Part shown: piece after piece, positions 17,602-27,581 of the stretch
Layout: each line of letters starts with the position of its first letter
Numbering within the stretch: position 1 is the first letter of the stretch
Origin: a virus
Virus record (IMG/VR): IMGVR_UViG_3300007511_000004
Coordinates: 1-64,000 of that record
DNA: 64,000 nucleotides
Reading direction: 5' to 3' (one strand)
Notes under the pieces: generated by a model
What the model saw: only the letters and a program-made list of their open reading frames with translations
Database searches by the model: none
What the model was told of the DNA's origin: nothing
Program-made: the position numbers and the translations under genes

Positions 17602-20600
17602 ATGGCAACAACACTAGTTCAAAATACATTTGCAAATACCTATAAGGATGATTATAGTGACAGCGATCATTATCATCGTATCTTATTTAATGGGGGTAAA
17701 GCTCTACAAGCTAGAGAACTGACTCAGTCGCAAACTATTATCCAAAAAGAAATCGAGAGACTTGGCAACAACCTCTTTAAAGACGGTGGCGCAGTTAATC
17801 CTGTTCAGAACGTCTTAGTAGATACTAACTATTCATTCGTTAAGCTGCAGGATGAGACTAGCCTTAGCTCGAGTCTCGTTGGCACCACTTTTACTGCGAC
17901 TTCCGGAGTAAAGGGTAAGGTTCTTCGGGTAATCTCCGCAGAAGACTCAGACCCAGCAACTCTATATGTCCAGTATATTTACGGTTCAGGCGTTTCAGCG
18001 CACAGCACATTCCAAGCCGGTGAAAATATTTCAAACGGCAGCGAGAGCTTCACAGTTCAGACAACTAACACTACGGCTAATCCAGCTGTTGGTAATGGTA
18101 CTAAAGCGAATGTTGACGCTGGTGATTTCTTTGCAGTAGGCCACTTCGTTCACGCCTCGGCACAAGAGGTTGTTCTAAGCAAATATTCCACTACTCCAAC
18201 AGAAGTTCTAGGCTTCATTGTTAACGAAGAGATCGTAACCGAAGCTGATGATACCGGATTATATGATAATCAATCCGGCAACCCTAATCTTACGGCGCCC
18301 GGTGCACACAGATATAGAATTAGATTAACTCTTAGCAAACAGTCTGATGCCGCTGCAACGGATACTTTCATTTTTGTCTGTAATATCATCAATGGCTCAG
18401 TAGAGCAGATTAATACCGGCCGTGATGATTACAATAAGATTTTAGATCTTATGGCAGAAAGAACTCGTGAAGAATCTGGAAGCTACGTTGTAAAACCCTT
18501 TACTGCGTTCTTTGAAGCAGACTCTGATGACGGATTCCTCAAACTGAATATTGCCGATGGTATTGGTTATATTAATGGTTATAGAGCGGCTCCAGGGCCT
18601 CAAAAGATTCGAGTATCGAAACCTACTACAACCCTTGCATTCAACAATGAAGCGGTTGCTGCGAATTACGGTAACTTTATTAACGTCTCTTCAATTAAGG
18701 GTCTACCTAATATTGGTACCTACGAAGTATGGAATTTAAAAGATAATGCTACCTATGCAAGTGGTAACACTATTGGTACTGCAAGAATCAGAGCCGTAGA
18801 AGAAAGTGGTGGAAATCATAGGTTCCACATCTTCGATCTTAAGATGCACACTGGAAAGAACTTCCGCGATGTAAGGTCTATCGGAACTAGCTCTACCCGA
18901 AGGGGGATATTGGTACTAGAGAATGGTGTTGCAGTAATCAAAGAGGCAAATAATAATAACGCGTTCTTTGCATTATCTAAATCTAGACCATCATCCATCG
19001 GTAATGATCATACCTATAACGTTCTTCGTTATGCAACAGGATCGGTTAGCTCTAATCAGACAACTATCTCCAATGCAGGCGCTTCAGAGGCTTGGTCAAG
19101 TACAGATGATTGGATCATTACTCGTGGTGATACCGGTGCGATAGTTACCCCAACATCCGTTACTATTTCTGAGCCGAATGCCACCATCAACACATCTGGT
19201 ATTTCCGATGCTACAACCCTGACGGTTATAGCGATCTGCCAAAAAGGTGCAGGATCACCAGTTCCTTATAAGACCAAAACTCTTACAGAAACTACTGCTA
19301 CTGCCAGTGTTACTACAGACTCTGATGGATCATATATTGATCTAGGTAAAGCGGATGTTTGGTCGGTCTCAAGAGTTAGAACTGTTGATTCCGATGGTAC
19401 TGACGTATCATCTCGCTTCTATGTAGATAATGGTCAAAGAGATAACTTTTACGATCACGGTCGAATGGTACTAGCACCAGGACAATCAGACCCCGGTGGT
19501 AACGTATTCGTACGCTTTAAATACTTTGCACATTCTGGTTCGGGTGACTTCTTTACAGTTAATTCGTATCCAGTTGGCACGGGGACAAATCAGATTACAT
19601 ATGCTCAGATCCCATCGTATCGTCAAAACGACGGTCAGACGATTGATCTTCGCGATGTACTGGACTTTAGACCTACTATCAATAATGCTGGCACAGGATA
19701 TAGTGGCACAGGAGCAATTGTAGCGGATCTTCCTAAGAATACCGACTTGATCACAATTGATCCCACTTACTATATTCCTAGAAAAGATAAATTGACTATC
19801 GAGGAAACTGGGACATTTAGATATGTCCAGGGAACATCAGACTTTGACCCTAAACTCCCACAGACCCCTGGCAATGCATTAGAACTTTATCACTTCTCAT
19901 TGAATGCAAACACGCTTGATAAGCAGGATCTAACCTCTAGATATATCGATAACCGTCGTTATACAATGAGAGATGTTGCAAAGCTTCATGATAAGATTAA
20001 TAAAGTTGAAGAACTAGCTACCCTGAGTCTACTGGACATCTCGGCCTCAACTCTTGAAGTACTAGACTCAAATGGCTTATCCAGAACTAAAGCTGGTTTC
20101 CTAACCGATGACTTTAAGGATCACCGTGCAGCTAACGTTGATGATCTGGAATATCGCGCATCCATTGATCCAACTATGGGTATCCTAAGACCTTCTTATA
20201 GAGAGAAGAACGTCGGCTTAGTATTCGATTCTGCTGATGGATCCGTATCTAATACAATCCTAATCGGCGACGATGTGATGCTTAATTATAGTGAAACCCT
20301 TCTGCTAGAGCAGACCCAGGCTTCTCGATTCCATAATGTTAACCCATATACCGTTATCAACTATAATGGTACACTTACAATATCGCCTAGTTCGGATGAG
20401 TCAAGAGACACAAGTACGATTTCACTCCGCACTAATGGTCAAAATGAAGTTAGCATTGAGACCTTCCTGAATAACGTATTAGGTGAACAAGATACTCAAA
20501 ACGTCCTTACTACCATTTCTAATAATCCTGAATTCGGTGGTCGGGAAGAGTTCATCCGTAATAACATCTCCCTACAAAGTGCGAATAACTTCACCTCACA

Positions 20601-22938
20601 GGGTTCGCTCGAAGATGCTCTTACTACCCTACCCCCATCGGTCGGCCAAATCCTCGGTTCAGTATTCGACCGCATCTCGCCAACCTGGAGAGAATACGTT
20701 TGGGGATGGGCAGGCGTTGATTCACGGGAGACTGAAGAACAACTTCTCAATGGTGGCATCGGTAGCACTAATGAGCAAACCTTTGGTAGATTTGCTACAA
20801 GATTGTTTATCCCACGTATTCGTTCAAGAGAGATCCGATTCCGTGCGACTGGGCTTCTTCCGAATACTCGCCACTATCCATTCTTTGATGGTACCCGCGT
20901 AGACGACTATACGGTACAGATGAGTCGGATCGGCGTTGAATTTGGCCCTTCAACTAATGGTGGTTGGAGATGGTCACGCCGAGCAGATTGGTGGGTATGG
21001 GCCGGATGGCGCAATCGTCTATTCCGTAGATGGTCGTGGCAGTATTGGCATCCTTATTGGGAGGAGACCGCACCAACTTCAACTGCAAGCGCTCTTATCT
21101 CAGATGCAAATGGTACGATTGAAGGATCTTTCTTTATACCAAATGATGACAACCTTCAATTCTTTGCGGGTACTAGAGTCTTTAGCCTCTTCGATATTAC
21201 TAATGAAGATGCAGAGAACTCGACATCACGTGCGTGGGCCGAGTATCTCGCAGAAGGTACAAATATAGTTAACTTCAGACGTCGCCCAGTTCCAAGACCC
21301 CCAAGGCCGCCGCGCGATGATGACGGCGGTGGCGGTGGTGGCGGCGGCACCGGTACCGCGCTCGTTCTTGGCCTATATCTGCTCTTCATATTCGATCCAG
21401 TAGCACAGTCGTTTAAAATCGATAATCCTGAAGGTGCGCATATCACTAAGATTGGGGTATACTTCCAATCTAAGGATACTGCAAACAATATACCGATCGA
21501 TTGTGAAATTAGACCTATGGTTAATGGTTATCCATCATCTGATACAATCGTCTCGGGCGCCTTTAAACAACTTACCCCGGGTGATGTCAATACTTCATCC
21601 GATGCAAGTGCGGTAACTTACTTCGAATTCGATCAGCCGGTATACCTCGAGGGTAACGGTAAAGAATATGCAATGGTCCTAAGAGCTGGTACTGATGCAT
21701 ATAACGTCTGGATCTCGAGAGTAGGTGACTTGATCTTAGGTTCTACGGATAAAAAGATCACTAAACAGCCCACTGTTGGATCATTCTTCAAATCGCAGAA
21801 CGGTTCGACCTGGGAGCCATCGCAATGGGATGACCTTAAGTTTGACATCTATAGAGCAGACTTTGAAACCTCTGGCACGGCTATTTTCCACAACGATGCA
21901 TATCCTTCGAAGCTTCTGATACCGAATCCGGTTCTATTCGATAGTGGGAATGATGAGGTTCGAGTTATTGATCCGAATCACGGTCTACAGGTTGGGGATA
22001 CAATCCAGTTGGAAGGGATTGACTCATCGGCATCTTATCCGCTTACGTCAGTAAACTCCATTGTCGGAGATCGAGTAATTACTAAGATCGATGGCACCGG
22101 ATTTACATTCGACGCTGACTCATCGGCAACAGCTTCAACTAGAACTGGTGGACACGGAGTATATACAGCAGATAACGTTCTTATGGATACGATCTATCTT
22201 TCAGCTGAAACTGCTACTCCACCCGGAACTGCCGTATCCTTCCAAGGTAAGTTCATGTCTGGTAAATCGCTAGCTGGTTCTGAAACCCCCTACGCATTAG
22301 AGGGATCATATGGACATTCGATGACCCCATTCCAAGAGTATAATTTCGATGCACCTAGAATGGTAGCTTCGGAGGTACTGGAAGGGGTTGGTAGTAATCC
22401 TACCCACAGTGCATACGTTAAAGGTAGCCTAACCACTCAATCAAGTTGGGTATCTCCTGTGATCTCTGCAGAGAGATGTTCAATTACCGCTATCAATAAC
22501 TTGATTGATAGGCAGGATTCCGCCGCTAGCACAAACTATAACGTACCTATTAGCTACATCGGTGAAGACGATCCATTTGGTGGTACGTCATTGGCTAAAT
22601 ACGTAACCAAATCGGTAACATTGGAAGAAGATGCAGTAGGTCTAAAAGTTATTATGGCTGCTCATAGACCGAGTGGGACTTACCTCGAGGTTTACTATAA
22701 AACCACTTCCGGTGATACGGCTCTTAATGATACTGGCTGGACACTTGCTCCTGTGGATAACGTGGTACAAACCGATGAGAATCCGAATAAGTATAGAGAA
22801 TATCGCTATACTATCGGTGGGGATAATGGCACACTTCCAGCATTCACTACTTTCCAAATGAAGGTAGTTATGAAATCTACCAATAGTTCTAAAGTTCCAA
22901 TTCTGAAGGACTTCCGAGCAATTGCACTTACAGTATAA
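17602..22938 (+). CDS. Giant virion structural protein (DUF4815-type N-terminus)
   Basis: This 1778-residue protein is the largest in the window. Residues 15-75 carry YHRILFNGGKALQARELTQS followed by IQKEIERLGNNLFKDGG, the signature of the DUF4815 virion family. The body is a chain of beta domains. Near residues 1230-1260 a Pro/Arg-rich stretch and an eight-glycine run form a likely hinge, after a Trp-rich segment at about 1120-1160 that could bind sugars. By position it may do the job of gp7/gp10 in the wedge and carry peripheral fibres. No enzymatic motif was seen. Confidence 0.75.
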   Translation: MATTLVQNTFANTYKDDYSDSDHYHRILFNGGKALQARELTQSQTIIQKEIERLGNNLFKDGGAVNPVQNVLVDTNYSFVKLQDETSLSSSLVGTTFTATSGVKGKVLRVISAEDSDPATLYVQYIYGSGVSAHSTFQAGENISNGSESFTVQTTNTTANPAVGNGTKANVDAGDFFAVGHFVHASAQEVVLSKYSTTPTEVLGFIVNEEIVTEADDTGLYDNQSGNPNLTAPGAHRYRIRLTLSKQSDAAATDTFIFVCNIINGSVEQINTGRDDYNKILDLMAERTREESGSYVVKPFTAFFEADSDDGFLKLNIADGIGYINGYRAAPGPQKIRVSKPTTTLAFNNEAVAANYGNFINVSSIKGLPNIGTYEVWNLKDNATYASGNTIGTARIRAVEESGGNHRFHIFDLKMHTGKNFRDVRSIGTSSTRRGILVLENGVAVIKEANNNNAFFALSKSRPSSIGNDHTYNVLRYATGSVSSNQTTISNAGASEAWSSTDDWIITRGDTGAIVTPTSVTISEPNATINTSGISDATTLTVIAICQKGAGSPVPYKTKTLTETTATASVTTDSDGSYIDLGKADVWSVSRVRTVDSDGTDVSSRFYVDNGQRDNFYDHGRMVLAPGQSDPGGNVFVRFKYFAHSGSGDFFTVNSYPVGTGTNQITYAQIPSYRQNDGQTIDLRDVLDFRPTINNAGTGYSGTGAIVADLPKNTDLITIDPTYYIPRKDKLTIEETGTFRYVQGTSDFDPKLPQTPGNALELYHFSLNANTLDKQDLTSRYIDNRRYTMRDVAKLHDKINKVEELATLSLLDISASTLEVLDSNGLSRTKAGFLTDDFKDHRAANVDDLEYRASIDPTMGILRPSYREKNVGLVFDSADGSVSNTILIGDDVMLNYSETLLLEQTQASRFHNVNPYTVINYNGTLTISPSSDESRDTSTISLRTNGQNEVSIETFLNNVLGEQDTQNVLTTISNNPEFGGREEFIRNNISLQSANNFTSQGSLEDALTTLPPSVGQILGSVFDRISPTWREYVWGWAGVDSRETEEQLLNGGIGSTNEQTFGRFATRLFIPRIRSREIRFRATGLLPNTRHYPFFDGTRVDDYTVQMSRIGVEFGPSTNGGWRWSRRADWWVWAGWRNRLFRRWSWQYWHPYWEETAPTSTASALISDANGTIEGSFFIPNDDNLQFFAGTRVFSLFDITNEDAENSTSRAWAEYLAEGTNIVNFRRRPVPRPPRPPRDDDGGGGGGGGTGTALVLGLYLLFIFDPVAQSFKIDNPEGAHITKIGVYFQSKDTANNIPIDCEIRPMVNGYPSSDTIVSGAFKQLTPGDVNTSSDASAVTYFEFDQPVYLEGNGKEYAMVLRAGTDAYNVWISRVGDLILGSTDKKITKQPTVGSFFKSQNGSTWEPSQWDDLKFDIYRADFETSGTAIFHNDAYPSKLLIPNPVLFDSGNDEVRVIDPNHGLQVGDTIQLEGIDSSASYPLTSVNSIVGDRVITKIDGTGFTFDADSSATASTRTGGHGVYTADNVLMDTIYLSAETATPPGTAVSFQGKFMSGKSLAGSETPYALEGSYGHSMTPFQEYNFDAPRMVASEVLEGVGSNPTHSAYVKGSLTTQSSWVSPVISAERCSITAINNLIDRQDSAASTNYNVPISYIGEDDPFGGTSLAKYVTKSVTLEEDAVGLKVIMAAHRPSGTYLEVYYKTTSGDTALNDTGWTLAPVDNVVQTDENPNKYREYRYTIGGDNGTLPAFTTFQMKVVMKSTNSSKVPILKDFRAIALTV

Positions 22939-23153
22939 TGATTAGAGTAAAAGATAACCCGGACCTAGTAAAAGACCCTAGGTCCGGGGCAGTAATAAAC
23001 GTTAATAATCGGGCTATGTTGACAGCAAAGCAGCGGAAAGAGCGGAACAGGGAAAAAGAAGCTCGATTCGATCAATTGGAACATGATGTTAGTGACATGA
23101 AGGAGATCTTAGGAGCGATCCTGGATAAATTGAATAATGAGAAAAGAGATTGA
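22938..23153 (+). CDS. Small coiled-coil protein
   Basis: This 71-residue protein overlaps the stop of the giant virion gene (TAATG). Its second half, LTAKQRKERNREKEARFDQL followed by EHDVSDMKEILGAIL, has a clear heptad pattern and high charge, fitting a coiled coil. I do not recognise it. Position suggests an assembly factor or small virion component. Confidence 0.65.
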   Translation: MIRVKDNPDLVKDPRSGAVINVNNRAMLTAKQRKERNREKEARFDQLEHDVSDMKEILGAILDKLNNEKRD

Positions 23154-23700
23154 ACTCGAATCCTTTGCAGGATTTTCTGAGAAGTTAGATAATTTAGATG
23201 AGTACTCTCGGTCAAAAATCATCGAATTAATTTGGTGCATTCGAAAGGGAAAATTATCTATTACGGCATGTACATTTGATTTTGATGCATTTCTAAATAT
23301 GCTCACTGGTCCATATAAAGAGATCATTATGGAAAGAGTTGATAGAGATGCAGATGGTTGGGCAATCGATTTAGAAAGTCTTGATGATGACCGGATGGGT
23401 AAATATTATGAATACTTTAAAAACTCGAATAAGGTGGCGATAGGATACAATCTTAATCTGGAAGAAGAGGTATTTGAAGTAAAAGAATATTTCGGAACTG
23501 ATCAATATATAAGAGCTTCCAAATCCGGAGATGAGGTTCAGATTGCCAAGGCTAGAGAAGAAATAGTGTCAATCGATAAATGGCCTGGACCTAAGGGATT
23601 GATTGATATCTGTAAAACCAAGAAACTCCAAATGGCGGTTTCAACAAAAAGAGATAAAGACCAATGGTATATGAGGATTCGCGATATCGGAATCATATAA
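23137..23700 (+). CDS. Unknown 187-residue protein
   Basis: The ATG at 23137 lies within the end of the coiled-coil gene (17-base overlap). The protein is acidic, has one Cys-containing helix near residues 30-45 (IIELIWCIRKGKL), an Asp/Glu-rich middle and a basic C-terminal domain ending in YMRIRDIGII. I recognise no family motif. It closes the baseplate gene run, and a late promoter overlaps its stop codon. It may be a chaperone or regulator. Confidence 0.6.
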   Translation: MRKEIELESFAGFSEKLDNLDEYSRSKIIELIWCIRKGKLSITACTFDFDAFLNMLTGPYKEIIMERVDRDADGWAIDLESLDDDRMGKYYEYFKNSNKVAIGYNLNLEEEVFEVKEYFGTDQYIRASKSGDEVQIAKAREEIVSIDKWPGPKGLIDICKTKKLQMAVSTKRDKDQWYMRIRDIGII

Positions 23701-23703
23701 ATA
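23696..23703 (+). promoter_or_regulatory. Late promoter (TATAAATA, perfect T4 consensus)
   Basis: TATAAATA overlaps the TAA of the preceding gene and lies 25 bases before the fibre gene start at 23729. Confidence 0.75.
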
Positions 23704-23728
23704 TAAGAAACCGTAGAGAGAAATCATA

Positions 23729-24913
23729 ATGACGCAGATCAACACTACTGATACCTTTAACACTTGGCGATTGGCCCACAACGGGCTAGATTCCGACTAC
23801 CGAGCGTTTGCAGCCGCGACGCCAGCTATCACTGTTAATGATACGGGTGGCTTAGGTGCACTATCATATAATGGTAGTAATGGAGTTATTACATACGTAG
23901 GCGCAAGTAATAGTGACATTAGATCTCTATTCTCTGTTGGGCCTGGCATCATCACATACGATAGCGCTACTGGTCAATTTACTAGTACGGATGTTGTAAC
24001 CGCTACCGATTCCGGCGCTGGTGTAGCTGCATTTAGTGCGGATAACTTCTTGATAGATGCAGGCGTCGTGTCGATCAAGGTGGGTGGTGTGGATTCCGAT
24101 AATCTTACATCCAACGCAGTCACTACTACAAAAATTGCTAATGATGCAGTGACCTACGCTAAAATCCAAAACGTTGGAACAGCTAATAGAGTACTTGGCT
24201 CAACTTCTGCCGGTGGCATAGTATCTGAGGTTCAGGTACAAACCAACATGATAGCGAACGTTGCAATTACTCAAGCCAAAATTGCTAATGATGCAGTAGG
24301 TACCGGCCAAATCGAAGCCCAGGGCGCTAATGAAGTCTTGATATTCGATGCATCGGGAGATCCAACTGCCAGTAAGATTTCCGCTAATAATATCAACAGT
24401 AATGCAGTCACTACTGCTAAGATTAACAGCAGCGCGGTTACTGCTACAGAACTTGCTAGTAATGCAGTCACTACTGCTAAGATTAACAATGACGCTGTCA
24501 CTACCGCTAAGATTAACAGCAGCGCAGTTACTGATACAGAACTTGCTAGTAATGCAGTCACTACTGCTAAGATTAACAATGACGCTGTCACTTATGCTAA
24601 AATCCAGAATGTTGTAACAGCTAATAGAGTACTTGGCTCAACTTCAGCTAGCGGCATAGTATCTGAGGTTCAGGTACAATCCAACATGGTAGCTGACGAT
24701 GCAATAACTTACGGGAAAATCCAGAATGTTGTAACGGCTAACAGACTATTAGGTTCAACTTCTGCCGGTGGCATAGTATCTGAGGTTCAGGTGCAAACCA
24801 ACATGGTAGCTGATGATGCAATAACTCGCGCTAAGCTTGCAAATGAGGTATCACTCGTGGTATATAACTCGGGCGGCTCGGCAGTTAAGACCCTATATGG
24901 GGCAGGATCATAA
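23729..24913 (+). CDS. Repetitive tail fibre protein
   Basis: This 394-residue protein has the composition of a fibre shaft. Residues 130-380 are built from variants of TAKINNDAVTYAKIQNV and ASNAVTTAKI repeats, alternating with VLGSTSAGGIVSEVQVQ units. The N-terminal MTQINTTDTFNTWRLAHNGL is a common fibre attachment motif. The last 20 residues ([16 protein letters not shown] end) are nearly identical to the end of the fibre encoded at 41253-43736, suggesting a shared docking tail. The next gene starts 12 bases later. Confidence 0.75.
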   Translation: MTQINTTDTFNTWRLAHNGLDSDYRAFAAATPAITVNDTGGLGALSYNGSNGVITYVGASNSDIRSLFSVGPGIITYDSATGQFTSTDVVTATDSGAGVAAFSADNFLIDAGVVSIKVGGVDSDNLTSNAVTTTKIANDAVTYAKIQNVGTANRVLGSTSAGGIVSEVQVQTNMIANVAITQAKIANDAVGTGQIEAQGANEVLIFDASGDPTASKISANNINSNAVTTAKINSSAVTATELASNAVTTAKINNDAVTTAKINSSAVTDTELASNAVTTAKINNDAVTYAKIQNVVTANRVLGSTSASGIVSEVQVQSNMVADDAITYGKIQNVVTANRLLGSTSAGGIVSEVQVQTNMVADDAITRAKLANEVSLVVYNSGGSAVKTLYGAGS

Positions 24914-24925
24914 TAAAGGTAGATT

Positions 24926-25852
24926 ATGGCAGTTCGTAGACCACTCATCCTTGATGGGTCCAATAACCTAATAGAAATGACTGATGCCCAGCTAAATCAG
25001 GTCAGAGATCGGTGTCGTTATCTGTATGGGGCTAGCCCATCTGTAACTCTTTCACGGGTCGCTTCCGCTGGTAGTCTGTCGGGATTTAATGACACTAGAA
25101 TGCAAGCTGGGGCGTATTCGACGAACGCATCCGGTTATCCGGCCGAAACCACAACGGCCGAACCATCAACGGTTACTGTTACCCATGATAAAATTTCTGA
25201 ATCGGTTGCCAGTACATCTCAACCTGCTGATACCAATAGTGTAGCGTTCCCGGTTTATAATAATGGTGGCAATATTCGGGCTATGACAGCAACGGATATG
25301 TATGACACCTTCATTTATAGTGCGATTGATACTATACAAGGTTCCACCGGTCAACCAGGAACTTATTATATCCACACCTCTACTTCTCTCAGTGGATATA
25401 CTGCTGTTAGTACAAGTTCGGTTTTCAGTGACACTCGAGCAAATACAGCGTCTTATACTGCAGCGGGTATTCCAGAAACACTAGATCAGCCATCTACGAT
25501 AACCAATTATTATCTTTTGAAGGCAAATAATATGGGCGCGCCGAGTATGTCTCTGCCGATTTATATTCGTAATTCTGATAAGAATTTGCAGCAATTTACT
25601 CAAGGTAATATAGATACCCAGCTACAGAATTTTATGAGACACGCTGCAGCGGGCGTGACTGGGACTAGATTGAGATTCAATGTTAATGGGTCTGGAACTA
25701 TCCAGGGAACGGGTATGGTAGATACTAAACTAAACGGTTCGGGTAATTATCAAACAAGGTTTGTTTCTGGGAACGATTACCGAGCGCAGGAATTCCCTAA
25801 CGGGTCCGCTGTTACTATCTCAACAAACTACCTAAGATTAAATCAAACATAA
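24926..25852 (+). CDS. Virion structural / fibre-tip protein
   Basis: This 308-residue Ser/Thr-rich protein starts MAVRRPLILDGSNNLIEMTD, a start common to structural proteins of marine T4-like phages. It has internal beta-rich domains and ends in a region rich in Gly and Asn (LRFNVNGSGTIQGTGMVDTK). It follows the repetitive fibre, so it may form the distal part joined through the fibre's C-terminal tail. I see no enzymatic motif. Confidence 0.6.
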   Translation: MAVRRPLILDGSNNLIEMTDAQLNQVRDRCRYLYGASPSVTLSRVASAGSLSGFNDTRMQAGAYSTNASGYPAETTTAEPSTVTVTHDKISESVASTSQPADTNSVAFPVYNNGGNIRAMTATDMYDTFIYSAIDTIQGSTGQPGTYYIHTSTSLSGYTAVSTSSVFSDTRANTASYTAAGIPETLDQPSTITNYYLLKANNMGAPSMSLPIYIRNSDKNLQQFTQGNIDTQLQNFMRHAAAGVTGTRLRFNVNGSGTIQGTGMVDTKLNGSGNYQTRFVSGNDYRAQEFPNGSAVTISTNYLRLNQT

Positions 25853-25862
25853 GGCTTTCAAT

Positions 25863-26369
25863 ATGGGCGTACTCGAAAATCATAAAGTCGTATCGGCAAC
25901 ATTTTCTAATCCCCAACATGATACCATCGAGGTATTATGGGCGGACGAGGAAAATGTCATTCGATCTCACTTCATCCCAGCCAACGATCTGGAAAATGCG
26001 GATTATAAGTATCTTAGCTCAATTGGGTGGGATTATGAGCGAATTATCGTGGAAACATCTACAGTTCAAAGGGGCGAGATCAAGGCCCTTAGAACTATCC
26101 ATCGCTTTTTGGCGAAAGATGAGGTAGCTAGACTAGAGGCGGAACAACATAAAAAGCTCGATCAGCTTAAACAGGCAGAGCTTGAGAAATCCAATATCAT
26201 TAGTGCAATCCTAAATGGAAATAAAGACGATGAAGCGGTCTTTAGAGCTAAATTGGCGATCTTTGAAGTTCCGGCGATCAAGGAAAGCAAGGATAAGTCA
26301 CTTAAGACTAATATTCGTAAGTGTACTAATCTAATCGATCTTATTGTGCTACTTAAGGGTCATATCTAA
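25863..26369 (+). CDS. Possible fibre assembly protein
   Basis: This 168-residue protein has an N-terminal beta-rich part of about 70 residues (FSNPQHDTIEVLWADEEN) and a charged helical C-terminal part (EVARLEAEQHKKLDQLKQAE). Small proteins with such a layout directly after fibre genes are often fibre chaperones, but I recognise no specific family. It is the last structural-type gene before the accessory cassette. Confidence 0.5.
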   Translation: MGVLENHKVVSATFSNPQHDTIEVLWADEENVIRSHFIPANDLENADYKYLSSIGWDYERIIVETSTVQRGEIKALRTIHRFLAKDEVARLEAEQHKKLDQLKQAELEKSNIISAILNGNKDDEAVFRAKLAIFEVPAIKESKDKSLKTNIRKCTNLIDLIVLLKGHI

Positions 26370-26380
26370 TCCTAACCTAA

Positions 26381-26386
26381 TATAAT
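26381..26386 (+). promoter_or_regulatory. Isolated -10-like TATAAT before the plus-strand accessory cassette
   Basis: TATAAT lies 9 bases before the ATG at 26396. No -35 match is found at 15-18 bases upstream, and the inferred transcript would have almost no leader. This is a weak candidate only. Confidence 0.2.
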
Positions 26387-26395
26387 GTGTAAATT

Positions 26396-26998
26396 ATGAA
26401 TGTAATTTTTGTTAAGTTTGGGGAGAAGTACAAATCCTCAGATGTTAATCGGTTAGCCTCCCTTAATACGGTTGGTAATATGTATTGCTATACCGATGAT
26501 CCGAAGGGTCTTGATCCCAGAATCACACCTATTGAACCGATAAGAAGATTAAATGGGGTTTGGAATAAATTAGCGCTATTCAGTAGAAATTTCCCCGTTC
26601 AGGGAACCTTCCTCTATGTGGATATCGACACGGTGGTCAGATCCTTACCGACCCTCTTTAATCCCCATGATTCCCTATACCTCATCCACAATTCCCAGAA
26701 GCTTGATCTTATAACCCCGACCAATTACGATGTTACAATTAATTCATCCGTTATGGTATACGATAACACTCGGGAGTCCATCCGGGGAATCTGGGATTAT
26801 TTTGTTGGGTCGGGTTTGACTGACTATTATCTTCGAAAATATTGTGGGATAGATCGTTTCATTTACCATGAAGGTTTCGAGACAAAGCCACACGGGTTAT
26901 CTTCCTCATATAAATATGATACGACCCACGATAGATCGTTTATAACCTATGAAGAATGTTACGATGAATATTTACAAAAACGCCCTGAAGCTAACTGA
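26396..26998 (+). CDS. Glycosyltransferase-like protein (GT-A, DxD)
   Basis: This 200-residue protein has a GT-A layout: an N-terminal VIFVKFGEKY strand, NKLALF, and LYVDIDTVV, a DxD motif at about residues 75-81 that would bind a metal and sugar nucleotide. TINSSVMVYD follows as the acceptor-side segment. It is short for a full glycosyltransferase, closest to GT8-like small proteins of marine phages. It opens the accessory cassette and overlaps the next gene by 50 bases. The donor sugar cannot be predicted. Confidence 0.65.
   Translation: MNVIFVKFGEKYKSSDVNRLASLNTVGNMYCYTDDPKGLDPRITPIEPIRRLNGVWNKLALFSRNFPVQGTFLYVDIDTVVRSLPTLFNPHDSLYLIHNSQKLDLITPTNYDVTINSSVMVYDNTRESIRGIWDYFVGSGLTDYYLRKYCGIDRFIYHEGFETKPHGLSSSYKYDTTHDRSFITYEECYDEYLQKRPEAN
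26909..26916 (+). promoter_or_regulatory. Candidate internal late promoter (TATAAATA)
   Basis: A perfect TATAAATA lies inside the first glycosyltransferase-like gene, 32 bases before the ATG at 26949, the same spacing as the intergenic late promoters. It also encodes Tyr-Lys-Tyr, so a chance match is possible. Confidence 0.35.
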
Positions 26999-27581
26999 AG
27001 AAATCTACGAAATTTCTAAATATGGTGAAAACGATCTTTATAGAATTCCTGATATAGTGCACTCACTCGACTCTAAACAATGGGAGTCAAAGAAGTGGTT
27101 AGTAACCGAACTGGAAAAGGCATGGGAATGGGTAGGTGGTAGAATATATATTGCCGGCGGGTGGTATGGACTTCTAGCACATCTCCTCTATACTGGCAAA
27201 TTTACTCGGCCTGATTTCTATATCACAAGCGGCGACATCGATCCGGAGGCCTCTTACTATGGCCGAAAACTATTTCCTTCGGCTGATCACGATTTCCAAT
27301 TTGTTGAAGAAGATAGTTTTGCAGATCTTCCGGAATGTGAGATATGGATCACAACCTCTGGCGAGCATGTGGACCCCGATATTCTCAAAAAACTTATAAA
27401 GAATAAGCCGTATGAGATGTTAATGGTCGTACAATCGAACGATTATTTCAGTCACCCCAGTCATATCAACTGCTATAAGACCCTGGATGAATTTGTTAAT
27501 TCCCTAGGATTTCAATATGTTTGGTACCAAGGCGCACTCAATCTCGGGGATTTTAATAGATGGATGGTAATTGGACAATGA
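26949..27581 (+). CDS. SAM-dependent methyltransferase-like protein
   Basis: This 210-residue protein has a Rossmann-type start, GGRIYIAGGWYGLLAHLLY, like motif I of class I methyltransferases. FYITSGDIDPEA carries an acidic residue at the end of strand 2, and ECEIWITTSGEHV fits strand 4. The motif I glycine spacing is not textbook, so activity is uncertain. Start could be the ATG at 26949 or 26964. It ends with ATGA overlap into the next gene. The context suggests methylation of a sugar or peptide. Confidence 0.55.
   Translation: MKNVTMNIYKNALKLTEEIYEISKYGENDLYRIPDIVHSLDSKQWESKKWLVTELEKAWEWVGGRIYIAGGWYGLLAHLLYTGKFTRPDFYITSGDIDPEASYYGRKLFPSADHDFQFVEEDSFADLPECEIWITTSGEHVDPDILKKLIKNKPYEMLMVVQSNDYFSHPSHINCYKTLDEFVNSLGFQYVWYQGALNLGDFNRWMVIGQ

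Noticed and set aside
21156-21488. Minus-strand open frame opposite the giant virion gene
   Set aside because: The polyproline run is only the antisense of the octaglycine hinge, with no start signals.
26381-26386. Full sigma-70 promoter before the plus-strand accessory cassette
   Set aside because: TATAAT is present but no -35 match at any allowed spacing, and the leader would be too short; kept only as a weak -10.
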